Assembly (NCBI GenBank): GCA_019239425.1
Contig: JAFAZX010000035.1
Coordinates: forward strand, 17,925 to 81,924
Direction of reading: 5' to 3'
DNA length: 64,000 bases
Origin: Acidobacteriota bacterium
Lineage (GTDB): Bacteria > Acidobacteriota > Blastocatellia > Pyrinomonadales > Pyrinomonadaceae
Positions 55,674 to 64,000 of this stretch are shown here, piece by piece; position 1 is the first letter of the stretch, and every line of letters starts with the position of its first letter. Position numbers and translations under genes: made by a program. The notes under the pieces are model-generated. The model made no database searches, was not told where the DNA came from, and worked only from the letters and a program-made list of their open reading frames with translations.

Positions 55674-56195
55674 ATGCCAGAACAAAAGACGCCGCCGGGA
55701 CAGGCGAAGAAAGAAGACCCGCCGCAGGATAAAGAGAAGAAAGACGCCACTCCGCAAGGTGAGGCGAAGAAAAAGACTCCCCTGCCGCCCCGACCTGAGG
55801 AGCAGTCGCGCGCCACGATCCAATTCCTCGTCGGCTGGCAGCAGCGCCAGCAAGGGCAGATCAGGCCGGGCGGCAAACTCGTCATCGAGTTCGACCCCGC
55901 GCGACTACCGCAGTGCCGGCAGAGCTCGCACGGCGCGCAGGTCTGGGACATACAGGTCGGGATGATCTTCCACCCCGGCGGGCAGTGGTTCGTCGGGAGC
56001 GTGATGAAGAAAGTCCGCATGCCCGAAAGCGGCCCCATCGTCAGCCTTGAGCCACAGCCCTACGAGGTGACAGTCCCCGCGGACGCCACGCACGTCGAGA
56101 TGTGGTTCAAAAACTACACCAACATCGGCGGCCACGGCTGCGAGGCGTGGGACAGCCGCTACTGCCAGAACTACTGGTTTGGCGTGGTGAAGTAA
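55674..56195 (+). CDS. DUF6209-like protein with Lys/Pro-rich N-terminus
   Basis: A 173-residue protein. Residues 1-50 are low-complexity (Lys, Pro, Gln, Glu). The rest is a beta-sandwich-like domain: QIRPGGKLVIEFDPARLPQC, VWDIQVGMIFHPGGQ, HVEMWFKNYTNIGGHGCEAW, DSRYCQNYWFGV. I recall this as DUF6209, but the assignment is tentative. The ending (DS-Y--NYWF) echoes the WDNN-NY end of CBM21-like domains, so carbohydrate binding is plausible. It follows the esterase by 27 bp, the last gene of the carbohydrate group. Confidence 0.55.
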   Translation: MPEQKTPPGQAKKEDPPQDKEKKDATPQGEAKKKTPLPPRPEEQSRATIQFLVGWQQRQQGQIRPGGKLVIEFDPARLPQCRQSSHGAQVWDIQVGMIFHPGGQWFVGSVMKKVRMPESGPIVSLEPQPYEVTVPADATHVEMWFKNYTNIGGHGCEAWDSRYCQNYWFGVVK

Positions 56196-56344
56196 GCTCA
56201 ACCTTTCTACCAACACACCCGTTGGCGGCGTCCTCAGTCTACGACCCCGAGGGTGCGCTGCGGGCACGTCGCCGCGGCCGGCGCGCAGCATCTCAGGTAG
56301 TTACGGTAGTTGTTCGCCGGGCCGGAGTAGTCCTGAAACGCTTG

Positions 56345-57238
56345 CTAAAAACTCCAGGCGAGTTCCAAACCGTATGTACGAGCGCCACGGTCGTACCGTG
56401 GTGCGATGAAGGGGAAGAGCTTCGACTGCTTGTGCGCCGTCTCCCCGCCCGAAGAGTCGAGGCCCGGGTCATGGTGCGTGCCGTAGACGTAGCGCCCGAT
56501 GCCGTAGCCGATGGCACTCCCGACGACCACGTCCGACAGGAAATGCTTGCGGCCTGTGAAGCGCGAGACGCCCACCAGCCCGGCTATCCCGTAGGCTCCC
56601 CAGCGCACCAGCGGGCGGTCTTTGTACTCCTCGGCGACGACCGTGGCGAACGCGAAGGCGTTGGTCGCGTGCCCCGAGGGGAAGGAGTTTCCGCCGGTGA
56701 AGAAGCGCCCGCGGCCGCCGTCCTCGCGGGGGCGTGGACGTTGCGCGACCTCCTTGAGCGCGCTGTAGACGATGATGCTGTCGGCGAGCGCCTCGGCGCC
56801 GAGCAGCCCCGTCTCGCGCAGGCGAGGGTTGCTCGAACTGCGGCCGACGAAGTAGCTCGCGGCGGCCAGCGCGCTCGCCGTGTAGAGCGAGCCGGCGTAG
56901 CTCACGTCGCGGCTCGCCTCAAGCCTCGGCTCGTCGTTGTGGAGCGCGCCCGCCGTGCGCCGGTCGGTGGCGATGAGGGCGGCCGTCGTTAGCCCGAGCG
57001 GCACGAGCCAGCGCGCGTCCTCGCCTTCGAGCCGGAAGGGCGAAGTCCAGATCGCCCGCTGGTCGCGCAGGATGTTTTTGAAGAACTGCCGTTCGGGCAG
57101 AGGGGTGGGAGAAGGCGTAGGTGATGGCGATGCCTGCGGGGACTGCGCGGACGCGCCTAAGGTGAAGGCGAAAAAGACGAGAAGCAGCAGCGCGACGCGC
57201 CGGCCGGCGGCGCCCGTAGTTGCGAGGTTCGAGTTCAT
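56345..57238 (-). CDS. PAP2 family phosphatase
   Basis: A 297-residue exported or membrane phosphatase of the PAP2 superfamily. The three motifs are intact: KEVAQRPRP, PSGHATN and SRFTGRKHFLSDV. A signal peptide (VALLLLVFFAFTLGASA) is followed by a Ser/Pro/Thr linker (SPQASPSPTPSPTPLP). The end, YGLELAWSF, finishes in Phe, as in outer-membrane-type proteins of the group. I chose the ATG at 57238 with GGAG upstream. Substrates of this superfamily include phosphatidic acid and undecaprenyl pyrophosphate. It is 73 bp downstream of the TonB receptor. Confidence 0.88.
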   Translation of the reverse strand: MNSNLATTGAAGRRVALLLLVFFAFTLGASAQSPQASPSPTPSPTPLPERQFFKNILRDQRAIWTSPFRLEGEDARWLVPLGLTTAALIATDRRTAGALHNDEPRLEASRDVSYAGSLYTASALAAASYFVGRSSSNPRLRETGLLGAEALADSIIVYSALKEVAQRPRPREDGGRGRFFTGGNSFPSGHATNAFAFATVVAEEYKDRPLVRWGAYGIAGLVGVSRFTGRKHFLSDVVVGSAIGYGIGRYVYGTHHDPGLDSSGGETAHKQSKLFPFIAPRYDRGARTYGLELAWSF

Positions 57239-57311
57239 ACTTCCACTCCTGTCCTTCATGCCGGCGGCCTGTGACTGCCGGTGAAATCATCCGGCGTGCA
57301 CACACCCCGCC

Positions 57312-60242
57312 TTAAAACTCGAAATCGATTGAGAAGCGCACCTGCCGCGGCGCGGCGAACGCGGCCGGCGCGCCGAAGCTCGGAAGCGGCGCCGCGCCCG
57401 CGCCGAAAACCGGGTTGACGCCGACGACGTTCGGCCGATTGAAGAGGTTGAAGAACTCAACTACAAGGTCGAGCCGTCTTCGTTCGCCGACGGGGATGTA
57501 CTTGAGCGCGCGCAGATCGACGTTGACGTAAGAACGCGTGCGCAGGCTGTTGCGCGCTAACCCGAGCGGGCGCGAGGCGAGAGGGAAGGCGAGGCCGCGC
57601 TCCTCGTCCGCGCCGGTCAGAGGGTTGACGGGACGCCCGCTGCTGAAAGTCACAATCGGCGCGATCTCGATGTGGCCCAATATCTCACCGAGCAGGTCAC
57701 CGCCTTCCTCACCCTTGCCCGCGCCTTCCTCTTCCTCGCCGAACGGGAGGTCGAAGAGCGAACTCAGGACGAAGCGCTGCCGCACGTCCTGGCGCGAGAG
57801 TGCGCGCTCGGCCCTGAGGTCGTAAGGGTTGGCGGGCTGCTCGTCGAAGTCCGAGGCGTCGTCCGTCGCCTTCGAGAGCGTGTAGGAGGCGAGCAGCTCG
57901 AACTCGTCGCTCAAACGCTTGTTGAGCGCCAGCGTCAGGCCGTGGTAGGTCGAACCCGACGAGTCTTCGAGCTGGTAGACGGCGTCGAAGCGCGGGTCAA
58001 CTCGGCCCGGCCCGAAGACCGGGCGGCCGAGCTGTTGCGGCGTCGGCGACGTGACGCCGAGCGCCGCGGCGTTGGATTGAGTCGGCACGACGGGCGGCAG
58101 GAGGTTGACGTTGCGCGTGCGCGGGAGATGCACCCCGCGCGTGAAGAGGTAGTCGGCGCGCACGGTCACGTCCTGTGTCAGAAGTCGCTCGACGCCGACG
58201 TTTGCCTGCCCGCTGTAGGGCGTGACGAAACTCGGGTCGGCGCGAAAGACCGAGGGCGCGATCCCGGCGAAGGGGGCGAGCGCGCGACCGCCTCCTGTAG
58301 CCGCGAAGACCGCGGCGGCCTGCCCTTCGAGTGCGACCTGCTCGAAGGCGCGCACGCCGTCCTTCTGAGTCGCGCGGTTGAGGAACGCGAGCGGGAGACG
58401 GTCGTAGTAGAGCCCCACTCCGGCGCGCACGACCCACTCGTTCGACGGAGACCACGCGAGACCCAGACGAGGGCTGAAGTTGTTCGTGTCGGTTCTGAAG
58501 GGTCTGGGCAGGCGCTCCACGTCGTAACGCGCGCCGAGGTTGAGCGTCAGCTCGGGCGCGGCGCGCCACTGGTTCTGTAGGAAGCCGCCGAAGCTCGTGA
58601 CGCCGAAGCCAGTGCGCGACTCACCGAACGACTGACGCCAGAGGGCGGGGCGGCCCGCGGCAAAGTCGCCCACGCTGCGGAACACGTAGAGGCCACCGAA
58701 GCCGTCACGCGCGTCGTCGTCGAGCGAGACGTGGTTGACCGTCGCGCCGGCTTTCCACTCGCCGCGCGGGCGCGAGAGTGTGACGTTGTCTACGAACTGT
58801 TCGCGTGTCTCGCGGCGCACGCCCTCCGCGTCGTAAGGGCGGCCGAAGCGCGCTACACCCGCGATCTCAATGCCCGGCCCCGCGGTGTCGCCTGCGTGCG
58901 TCACCGCCCGGCGCGTGCTCGCCTGAAACCGCAGGTCGTTGACCGCACTCGGCGACAGGACGGAGACGGCGGAGCCGGTGAGCTGGTAGTCCTTCGTGTA
59001 CGCGCTCCCGCGCGCCGACGGGTCGCTCAGCACGTCAGTGTTGAAGGCGTCGCCGCGGTCGCGCGCGTCGGTGAAGGCGAAGCGAAAATTGAGCGTGTGC
59101 TTCGAGCCGGCGACGTAGGTCAGCTTCAGCGCAGCCTCGGTCTCGTCTGCTCCGGTGCGAAAGCGGCCGCGTGTGAGCGAGCGAACGGAGACGGCCGGCG
59201 CGAAGCCCGAAGCGAGAAGCGAGTTGATGCGCGTGCGAACGGTTCTATTAATTTCGGACTCGTCCTCGGCCGACAGGTGCTCCTGCTCCGCGGCGGCGTA
59301 GAAGAAGAGTCGGTCGCGTTTGAGGGGGCCGCCGAGAGCGCCCCCCGGCTGGAATCGCCGGAAGCGCAGGCGGCTGGCGGGCGGAGGGTCGGCGAAAGGT
59401 TCGCGGGCGTTGAACCTTTCGTTCTGCACGAAGGAGAAGAGGTCGCCGTGCCACTCGTTCGAGCCGGTCTTGGTGACGACGTTGATTGCCCCGCCCGCCG
59501 CCCCGCCGAACTCGGCCGACAGCCCGTTGTTGACGACCTGAAACTCGCGCACTATCTCCGGCGACAGTGCGACACGCGCCGCTCCCGTCGTCTCGTCGGT
59601 GTTGTCCAGACCGTCAATTGAGATCGTGTTGCTCCGCGGCCTCAAGCCCCCGAAGGTGAAGCCGCTGTCCGCCAGAGGCCCGGCCTGCGTCGCGCCGACG
59701 CCCCCGGAGGAGGTCTGCCGGCTCGACGGCGCGACGCCCGGCGCGAGCAGAGTGAACTCAAGGTAGTTGCGGCTGTTGACCGGCAGTTCCTCGATGCGCT
59801 CCGGGTCAATCGAAGTCGTCGAAGAGACGGAGGTGGTGTCGAGCGCGGGCGGCTGATCTGTGACGGTCACTTCCGTGCTCACCCCGGCGGGGCGCAGCGT
59901 AACATCGAGCGTGGTCGTGCGGCCGAGGGCGAGGGTCATCGACGGGTTGACGTAAGGCGCGAAGCCTTCGGCCTCGACGTGGACTTCGTAGTCCCCGACG
60001 GGGAGCGCCGCGGCACGGTAACCGCCGTCCGTATCGGCGACGACGCGCCTCGTCTGGTTCGTCGTGAGGTCGCGCAGGGTAACAACCGCGGCAGGAACTG
60101 CGGCGCTTGCCGCGTCACGCACCGAGCCGGTCAGGGTCGCGGTCGTGGCCGAATCCTGTCCGCGAGCCGAGAAGGGCGCGCACGCGAAAGCAAGAAGCGC
60201 GGCGAGTGCCGCGACGGTGCTCCGAGTGATTAACCTGTGCAT
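57312..60242 (-). CDS. TonB-dependent receptor with N-terminal carboxypeptidase-regulatory-like domain
   Basis: A 976-residue outer-membrane protein of the Oar-like type that is abundant in Acidobacteriota. In order: a signal peptide (VAALAALLAFACAPFSARG); a CarboxypepD_reg-like domain (residues 35-115, GSVRDAASAAVPAAVVTLRD); a plug domain (about 150-290, FGGLRPRSNTISIDGLDNTD, INVVTKTGSNEWHGDLF); and a barrel with final Phe (FSIDFEF). The substrate is unknown; characterised relatives bind peptides or glycans. It is downstream of the histidine kinase by 129 bp on the same strand. Confidence 0.92.
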   Translation of the reverse strand: MHRLITRSTVAALAALLAFACAPFSARGQDSATTATLTGSVRDAASAAVPAAVVTLRDLTTNQTRRVVADTDGGYRAAALPVGDYEVHVEAEGFAPYVNPSMTLALGRTTTLDVTLRPAGVSTEVTVTDQPPALDTTSVSSTTSIDPERIEELPVNSRNYLEFTLLAPGVAPSSRQTSSGGVGATQAGPLADSGFTFGGLRPRSNTISIDGLDNTDETTGAARVALSPEIVREFQVVNNGLSAEFGGAAGGAINVVTKTGSNEWHGDLFSFVQNERFNAREPFADPPPASRLRFRRFQPGGALGGPLKRDRLFFYAAAEQEHLSAEDESEINRTVRTRINSLLASGFAPAVSVRSLTRGRFRTGADETEAALKLTYVAGSKHTLNFRFAFTDARDRGDAFNTDVLSDPSARGSAYTKDYQLTGSAVSVLSPSAVNDLRFQASTRRAVTHAGDTAGPGIEIAGVARFGRPYDAEGVRRETREQFVDNVTLSRPRGEWKAGATVNHVSLDDDARDGFGGLYVFRSVGDFAAGRPALWRQSFGESRTGFGVTSFGGFLQNQWRAAPELTLNLGARYDVERLPRPFRTDTNNFSPRLGLAWSPSNEWVVRAGVGLYYDRLPLAFLNRATQKDGVRAFEQVALEGQAAAVFAATGGGRALAPFAGIAPSVFRADPSFVTPYSGQANVGVERLLTQDVTVRADYLFTRGVHLPRTRNVNLLPPVVPTQSNAAALGVTSPTPQQLGRPVFGPGRVDPRFDAVYQLEDSSGSTYHGLTLALNKRLSDEFELLASYTLSKATDDASDFDEQPANPYDLRAERALSRQDVRQRFVLSSLFDLPFGEEEEGAGKGEEGGDLLGEILGHIEIAPIVTFSSGRPVNPLTGADEERGLAFPLASRPLGLARNSLRTRSYVNVDLRALKYIPVGERRRLDLVVEFFNLFNRPNVVGVNPVFGAGAAPLPSFGAPAAFAAPRQVRFSIDFEF

Positions 60243-60371
60243 AGTTCGGGAGTCTTCTTCGGGGGAGACAGTCTTCACCGTGGCCGGTGAGTGGACAGCT
60301 ATACCCGAAAAGCTTCGCCGGAACCTTTCCCGAACATTACATCTGTGAAAGGTTTGAAATGAGGAAGCAGG

Positions 60372-61778
60372 TCAGCGGCTTTGCGGGGGCGTGGCGGGAA
60401 GGTAGACGGTGAACAGCGAGCCGCCGCCGGGCGCGCTTGAGACTTCGACACGGCCCTGATGCGCGCGGACGACCGCCCTCACCAAACTCAGACCAAGTCC
60501 CAGCCCTCTCAGTGAGCGTCCGGGGTCGCCGCGGTACAGTCGCTCCCAAATCCTGGGGGCGTCCTCGGGTGCGACGCCGGCTCCACTATCACTGACAGTG
60601 ATGACAGCCTGCCCGTCCTGCCGGAAGGCCCGGAGGTCTACGCGTCCCCCTTCCGGCGTGTACTTGATGGCGTTGTCGAGCAGGTTTGCTAAGACCTGCC
60701 GCATCCGGTTACGGTCGGCCGTCAAGGTGAGCTCTTCCGAAGGCGCGATGCTGAGCGAGACGTTTTTGTCCTCAGCGACGTGCGCGTAGAGTTCGACCGT
60801 GTCCTCCAACAGGCGCGGCACGCTGACCTCTTCGAGCGTGAGCTTCATCGCCCCGGTCTCGGCCTCCGAGATGTCCATCAGCGTGTTGAGCATGACCAGA
60901 AGCTCGTCGGCCTCCTCCACGCAGTCGGCCAGCGCTCCGCGGTACGCCTCCGGGTTCTGACCCGGCCGCAGCGCCACCTCGGCCGTGCCGCGGAGCCTCG
61001 TCAGAGGGGTGCGCAGGTCGTGCGCGACCGTATCGAGCGAGCCGCGCATCCCCTCGATGAGCTTTTCGATCTTCTCCAGCATGGCGTTGAAGAGGAGGGC
61101 CAACTCGTCCAGCTCGTCGCCCGTGTGCTTCACCGGCACGCGCGCGTCCATCCTGCCGGTCGAGACGGAGCGCACGGTCTGAACCAAACTCCTGACGGGG
61201 CGCAGGGTGCGGTAGGCAAGAAACGACCCTCCGGCGATGCCGAGGACGACGACCGGAACCATGATGCCGGTGAAGATTTCGCGGAAGCTCTCAAGGAGGT
61301 CTTCCGTCTCTTCGGTGCTCCGGCCCACTTGCAGCAGCAGCCCGTCCGCGAGTGGTGCCGCTTCGACCTCCAACGCCTTCTTGCCGTTCCGCGTTCGCAA
61401 GAGTACCGGCTGCCCGTCTATGCGTCCGCCCTCGAGTTGCGCGAGGTCGAACTCACGCCAGCGCTCGGGCGTGTTCAGAAAGAGCGTCGCATTCTGCGGC
61501 CCGGCGACGCGGACGAAGAGGGCCTCGCCCTTCGCTGACCTCTCTTCGAGCGTGACTTCCGTGCCGAGCGCCTCCAAACCGCCCGCGCGGTACTGCGCCG
61601 CGTACTCGCCGAGCTTCTCGTGAACCTCCTCCCTGTCCTTCTGCCGCACGGACGAGGAGAGCAGGACGTAGGCGATGACGAAAAGAACCGCGGTGCCGAG
61701 GATGAAGAAGGCGGAGTACCAGAGGATGAGCCTGAAGGTGATGGTGCGCCGGACGCGGCTAAGACTCTTTGAGGACAT
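60372..61778 (-). CDS. Membrane sensor histidine kinase (HAMP, HisKA, HATPase)
   Basis: A 468-residue kinase. Two membrane helices (LWYSAFFILGTAVLFVIAYVL and GIMVPVVVLGIAGGSFLAY) flank a ~140-residue periplasmic sensor. HAMP follows (RPVRSLVQTVRSVSTGRMDA), then HisKA with the phospho-acceptor in DTVAHDLRTPLTRL, and HATPase boxes LLDNAIKYTPEGG, VSDSGAGV and GLGLGLSLVRAV. It overlaps the OmpR-type regulator gene by 20 bp, the normal order for CusSR/CopRS-like pairs, although the ligand is unknown. Confidence 0.94.
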   Translation of the reverse strand: MSSKSLSRVRRTITFRLILWYSAFFILGTAVLFVIAYVLLSSSVRQKDREEVHEKLGEYAAQYRAGGLEALGTEVTLEERSAKGEALFVRVAGPQNATLFLNTPERWREFDLAQLEGGRIDGQPVLLRTRNGKKALEVEAAPLADGLLLQVGRSTEETEDLLESFREIFTGIMVPVVVLGIAGGSFLAYRTLRPVRSLVQTVRSVSTGRMDARVPVKHTGDELDELALLFNAMLEKIEKLIEGMRGSLDTVAHDLRTPLTRLRGTAEVALRPGQNPEAYRGALADCVEEADELLVMLNTLMDISEAETGAMKLTLEEVSVPRLLEDTVELYAHVAEDKNVSLSIAPSEELTLTADRNRMRQVLANLLDNAIKYTPEGGRVDLRAFRQDGQAVITVSDSGAGVAPEDAPRIWERLYRGDPGRSLRGLGLGLSLVRAVVRAHQGRVEVSSAPGGGSLFTVYLPATPPQSR

Positions 61779-62439
61779 AACCGACCCCCCGGATGGTGTG
61801 GATCAGCTTCCCCGCGAAGTCCTTCTCCACCTTGTTCCGCAGCCGGCAGACCAGCACGTCCACGACGTTCGTCTGCGGGTCGAAGCTGTAGCCCCACACG
61901 TGCTCAAGGATCATCGTCTTCGAGACGACCCGCCCGGCGTTGCGCATCAGGTATTCCAGCAGTGCGAACTCGCGCGCCTGCAAATCTAACTTTTCGCCCG
62001 CCCGCACGACCTCCCTCGAAAGCAGATTCACAGACAGGTCGCCGACCGCCAGGCGCGTCGGCTCGGCCCCCACGGAGCCGGCCGCGCGACGGCGCAGCGC
62101 GTGCAGGCGCGCCAGCAGCTCCGTGAAGGCGAACGGCTTCACCATGTAGTCGTCGCCGCCGGCCTGCAGCCCTCGGACGCGGTCGTCGACCGAGCGCTTC
62201 GCGCTCAGGATGATGACCGGCGTGTCGATGCGCCGCCGCCGCAACTCTTCGATCAGGCTGAGGCCGTCCAGTTTGGGCAACATCAGATCGACGACGGCCG
62301 CGTCGAACCGTTCGGCGGAGGCGAGACGCAACGCGGCCTCGCCGTCGGCCGCGCGGCTCGCGGCCCAACCCGCCTGTCTCAGACCGCCCACTACGAAGGA
62401 AGCGATCTTCTCATCATCTTCGACAACCAGTACACGCAC
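61759..62439 (-). CDS. OmpR/PhoB-type response regulator
   Basis: A 226-residue regulator. The receiver has the acidic pair in VVEDDEK, the phospho-Asp in AAVVDLMLPKLDG, and Lys in YMVKPF. The C-terminal winged helix contains the typical FALLEYLMRNAGRVVSKTMI and VVDVLVCRLRNKVEK. The start is GTG at 62439, with AGAGG about 9 nt upstream; there is no ATG at the start of the receiver. The frame is open further upstream but not domain-like. It is first in the run regulator, kinase, TonB receptor, PAP2, and may control the two downstream genes. Confidence 0.93.
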   Translation of the reverse strand: MRVLVVEDDEKIASFVVGGLRQAGWAASRAADGEAALRLASAERFDAAVVDLMLPKLDGLSLIEELRRRRIDTPVIILSAKRSVDDRVRGLQAGGDDYMVKPFAFTELLARLHALRRRAAGSVGAEPTRLAVGDLSVNLLSREVVRAGEKLDLQAREFALLEYLMRNAGRVVSKTMILEHVWGYSFDPQTNVVDVLVCRLRNKVEKDFAGKLIHTIRGVGYVLKES

Positions 62440-62647
62440 GACGTGCAGCCTCTTCAACTTCACCTCACCGACTAACAACCCGCAAACACGAGGGGGATCC
62501 CTCGCCTGCCGCCATAGTAAATGAAATGCCGGTGTGTGCAATCAGTGAGGGTGATACGGCTTCGTTATCGGTAGGTGTGTCCCTTCGGGTATATGGGTAC
62601 ACAACGGAGACGCTTGTGGACGCTTCTCTCATCAGAGCAATCCCATA

Positions 62648-62971
62648 ATGGGTGATGTCATTTCTGTCTTTAATACCAGCCTCGAATCTTTGGGCCTTCC
62701 GGCTGAAACTCGCGCCGCGCTCGAAGCGCAGACGAGCCGTCTTGCCACTATCACCATTCCCGATGAGTTGAAGGACGGGACGAAACAGGCAGTCAGACGT
62801 GCCGTCGAAGAGTCGTTCGTCAACGGCTTCCGATTCGTCATGCTGGTGGCCGCCGCGCTTGCGCTCATGAGCGCATTTTTTGCATGGCTAATGATAAAGG
62901 GACGCCCGCGGCCTGTGGGCGAGATTGAGCGCGCGACCATTTACAGGCGGAATAAAGAGGCCACAGGCTAA
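62648..62971 (+). pseudogene. C-terminal remnant of an MFS transporter
   Basis: A 107-residue frame with one membrane helix (FVMLVAAALALMSAFFAWLMI). The pattern LGLPAETRAALEAQTSRLA, then IPDELKDG and AVRRAVEESFVNGFR, is that of the last loop and helix of DHA2-type MFS transporters. The preceding helices are absent, as the region to the left is intergenic. It has an ATG and could still be translated as a small membrane protein, but I read it as a truncated gene. Confidence 0.5.
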
Positions 62972-63040
62972 AGGTAAAGAAGCAAGAATGAATGACGAAC
63001 GAAGAATAAGATGGCTGATAGCTGCGCACATTTGAATCTG

Positions 63041-63514
63041 CTATCGTGGCAAGGCTGACGCGAGGGCGCGAAACTGAATGGTGGCTTCATAGACCCCGAG
63101 TCCGATGCCCTTGGCCAGTTGGTCCAACTCAATCGTGTTGTGCGCCAGGAAGATCAGCACCGACACGTCGTCGGGATCGGCCTGCCACCAGCCGCCGAAG
63201 CCGCCAGGCCAGCCCACCGCGCCCACGCCGCCGCCGCACAGCAGCGGCTCAGCCCTCTCGGAATTCAACACTACCGCGACTCCCATCCCGAACCCGTGAC
63301 CCGCCGCGAAGACCGGCATCCCCAGCAGCTTGGACTCGGCGCGTTGTATATCGGACAAGTGGTTTGTCGTCATCAGCGCGAGCGTCTCCGGCCTGAGGAG
63401 CCTTACGCCGTCCACGGCTCCCGCGCCCAGGAACATCCGCGCGAAGGCGAGATAGTCGTCCAGCGTCGACCAGAGTCCCTGGCCGCCTGACTCATAGGCC
63501 ATCCCCTCAGGCCG
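63041..63514 (-). pseudogene. C-terminal remnant of a serine hydrolase (class C beta-lactamase fold)
   Basis: The frame reads RPEGMAYESGGQGLWSTLDD, FARMFLGAG, LLRPETLALMTTNHL, FGMGVAVVL, then GWPGGFGGWWQADP, the C-terminal half of the beta-lactamase-related serine hydrolase family. The N-terminal half with the SxxK nucleophile and YxN motif is missing, and a TAG lies in frame just upstream of 63514. Together with the MFS fragment it shows that this stretch has suffered deletions. Confidence 0.75.
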
Positions 63515-63540
63515 CTAAGGCATGAACGAGCCGCCGGGGC

Positions 63541-63616
63541 GGTTCTGATGTGATGAAGCAGGCACCTCCAGCTCGATGCTTCGAGCTGGAGGTGCCTGCT
63601 TCATCACATCAGAACC
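63541..63616. repeat. Perfect 36-bp inverted repeat (hairpin with 4-nt loop)
   Basis: Positions 63541-63576 are the exact reverse complement of 63581-63616, separated by TGCT. Outer end GGTTCTGATG / CATCAGAACC, inner end CAGCTCGA / TCGAGCTG. No T-run follows. The surrounding 63515-63770 stretch contains no gene I can support. This could be a foldback element, a cruciform protein site, or an assembly or library artefact. Confidence 0.9.
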
Positions 63617-63770
63617 TATGAGGCGAGCGGGGTGCGAAGGAGAACGGTGAGAGGCGGTCGGTAAGAGGCTCATCCGCGCTGTATGGACGGCCCGACCGGA
63701 ACCGGTGATGACGGGCGAACGAGAGGAGCCGATTTCACTGTGCCCGAACGAGGCGTGAGGCCTGGTCGAT

Positions 63771-64000
63771 TTACGACAGACGGTTCACGGCTTTCTTGTC
63801 CGGGATGAGGTCTCCCGTGAACAACTCGACGACGGCCTTGGCCGTGCCGACGACGGGGATGAGGTCGAGGCCGACGTGGGCCGCGCCGCGCACCGCGCCC
63901 TTGCGCCGCAGCGCGTAGCCGGCCGTCCCGAGCACGACCGCCGTCCCGACCAACGGGATCGGCCGCAGCAGTCGCCGCGCCAGCTCCCACCCGCCGGCCC
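63771..64000 (-). CDS. Hypothetical membrane protein, cut by the right edge
   Basis: The frame is open to the window's end, so the start is missing. The visible 76 residues include PLVGTAVVLGTAGYALRRKG and GLDLIPVVGTAKAVVELFTG, two hydrophobic segments with the IPVVGTAKA element seen in several small membrane or pre-toxin-type proteins, ending DKKAVNRLS. I do not recognise a family with confidence. The overlapping longer frame at 63670-63990 is Arg/Pro/Gly-rich and is a shadow. Confidence 0.5.
   Translation of the reverse strand, partial: AGGWELARRLLRPIPLVGTAVVLGTAGYALRRKGAVRGAAHVGLDLIPVVGTAKAVVELFTGDLIPDKKAVNRLS

Noticed and set aside
63670..63990. A 106-codon frame near the right edge
   Set aside because: Arg/Gly/Pro-rich shadow of the membrane-protein frame that continues off the window's end.

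Overview
The window is GC-rich DNA that most resembles Acidobacteriota, possibly class Blastocatellia. This is an inference from gene content: a very large TonB-type receptor with an N-terminal carboxypeptidase-regulatory-like domain, a DUF5916 outer-membrane protein, and many one-gene stress enzymes. No rRNA or complete tRNA is present to confirm it.

Layout. 1-6.4 kb: the adaptation end of a CRISPR-Cas locus, with a fused Cas4-Cas1 (cut by the left edge), Cas2, a short leader, and an array of 59 repeats and 58 spacers. The effector genes must lie left of the window. 6.4-12 kb: an accessory group with a SWIM zinc-finger protein, a self-inhibited Fic protein, and hypothetical, DUF6155-like and DUF1186/SEC-C proteins. 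12.2-14.1 kb: a RES/Xre toxin-antitoxin pair lying between scars that carry the 3' half of a CAT-anticodon tRNA, followed by the C-terminal remnant of a tyrosine recombinase. 14.1-38.7 kb: a stress-response island that ends at a second copy of the same tRNA-3'/terminator/integrase scar, next to an IS110-family remnant. 39-51.5 kb: DUF1801, ornithine cyclodeaminase-like, ChrB-ChrA, sterol-desaturase-like, MFS, peptidase E, two secreted proteins and a DUF5916 protein. 50.8-56.2 kb: a carbohydrate group with a tandem CBM21-like protein, a GMC-oxidoreductase/DUF1080 fusion, an esterase and a DUF6209-like protein. 56.3-62.4 kb: an OmpR-type response regulator, histidine kinase, TonB receptor and PAP2 phosphatase on the minus strand. 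62.6-64 kb: decayed MFS and serine-hydrolase fragments, a perfect 36-bp inverted repeat and a partial membrane protein.

The most interesting unit is the stress island. It holds two regulators (a PAS kinase with its LuxR-type partner, and an NtrC-type sigma54 activator), two tandem-Usp proteins, GrpE, DnaK, DnaJ, a CbpM/HspR-like regulator, ClpB, HdeD, a lipoprotein HtrA/DegP protease, DUF5335, and a membrane protein with a TrkA-C domain. It also holds an aldo/keto reductase, an unusual cNMP-binding disulfide-reductase-like protein, a UBP zinc finger, a quinol-monooxygenase-like protein, a metallothionein and an aldehyde dehydrogenase. Sites with the sigma54 spacing (GG-N10-GC) lie upstream of usp, the aldehyde dehydrogenase, grpE and dnaK, and more weakly upstream of the activator itself. 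A near-identical 21-bp motif lies between grpE and dnaK and again upstream of the monooxygenase gene. I infer a mobile or formerly mobile sigma54-controlled proteostasis and detoxification island. Its content is analogous to the transmissible locus of stress tolerance of Enterobacteriaceae (Clp ATPase, HdeD, DegP, K+-transport component) but the gene set and regulation differ. Two copies of a ~210-bp foldback (MITE-like) element sit inside it.
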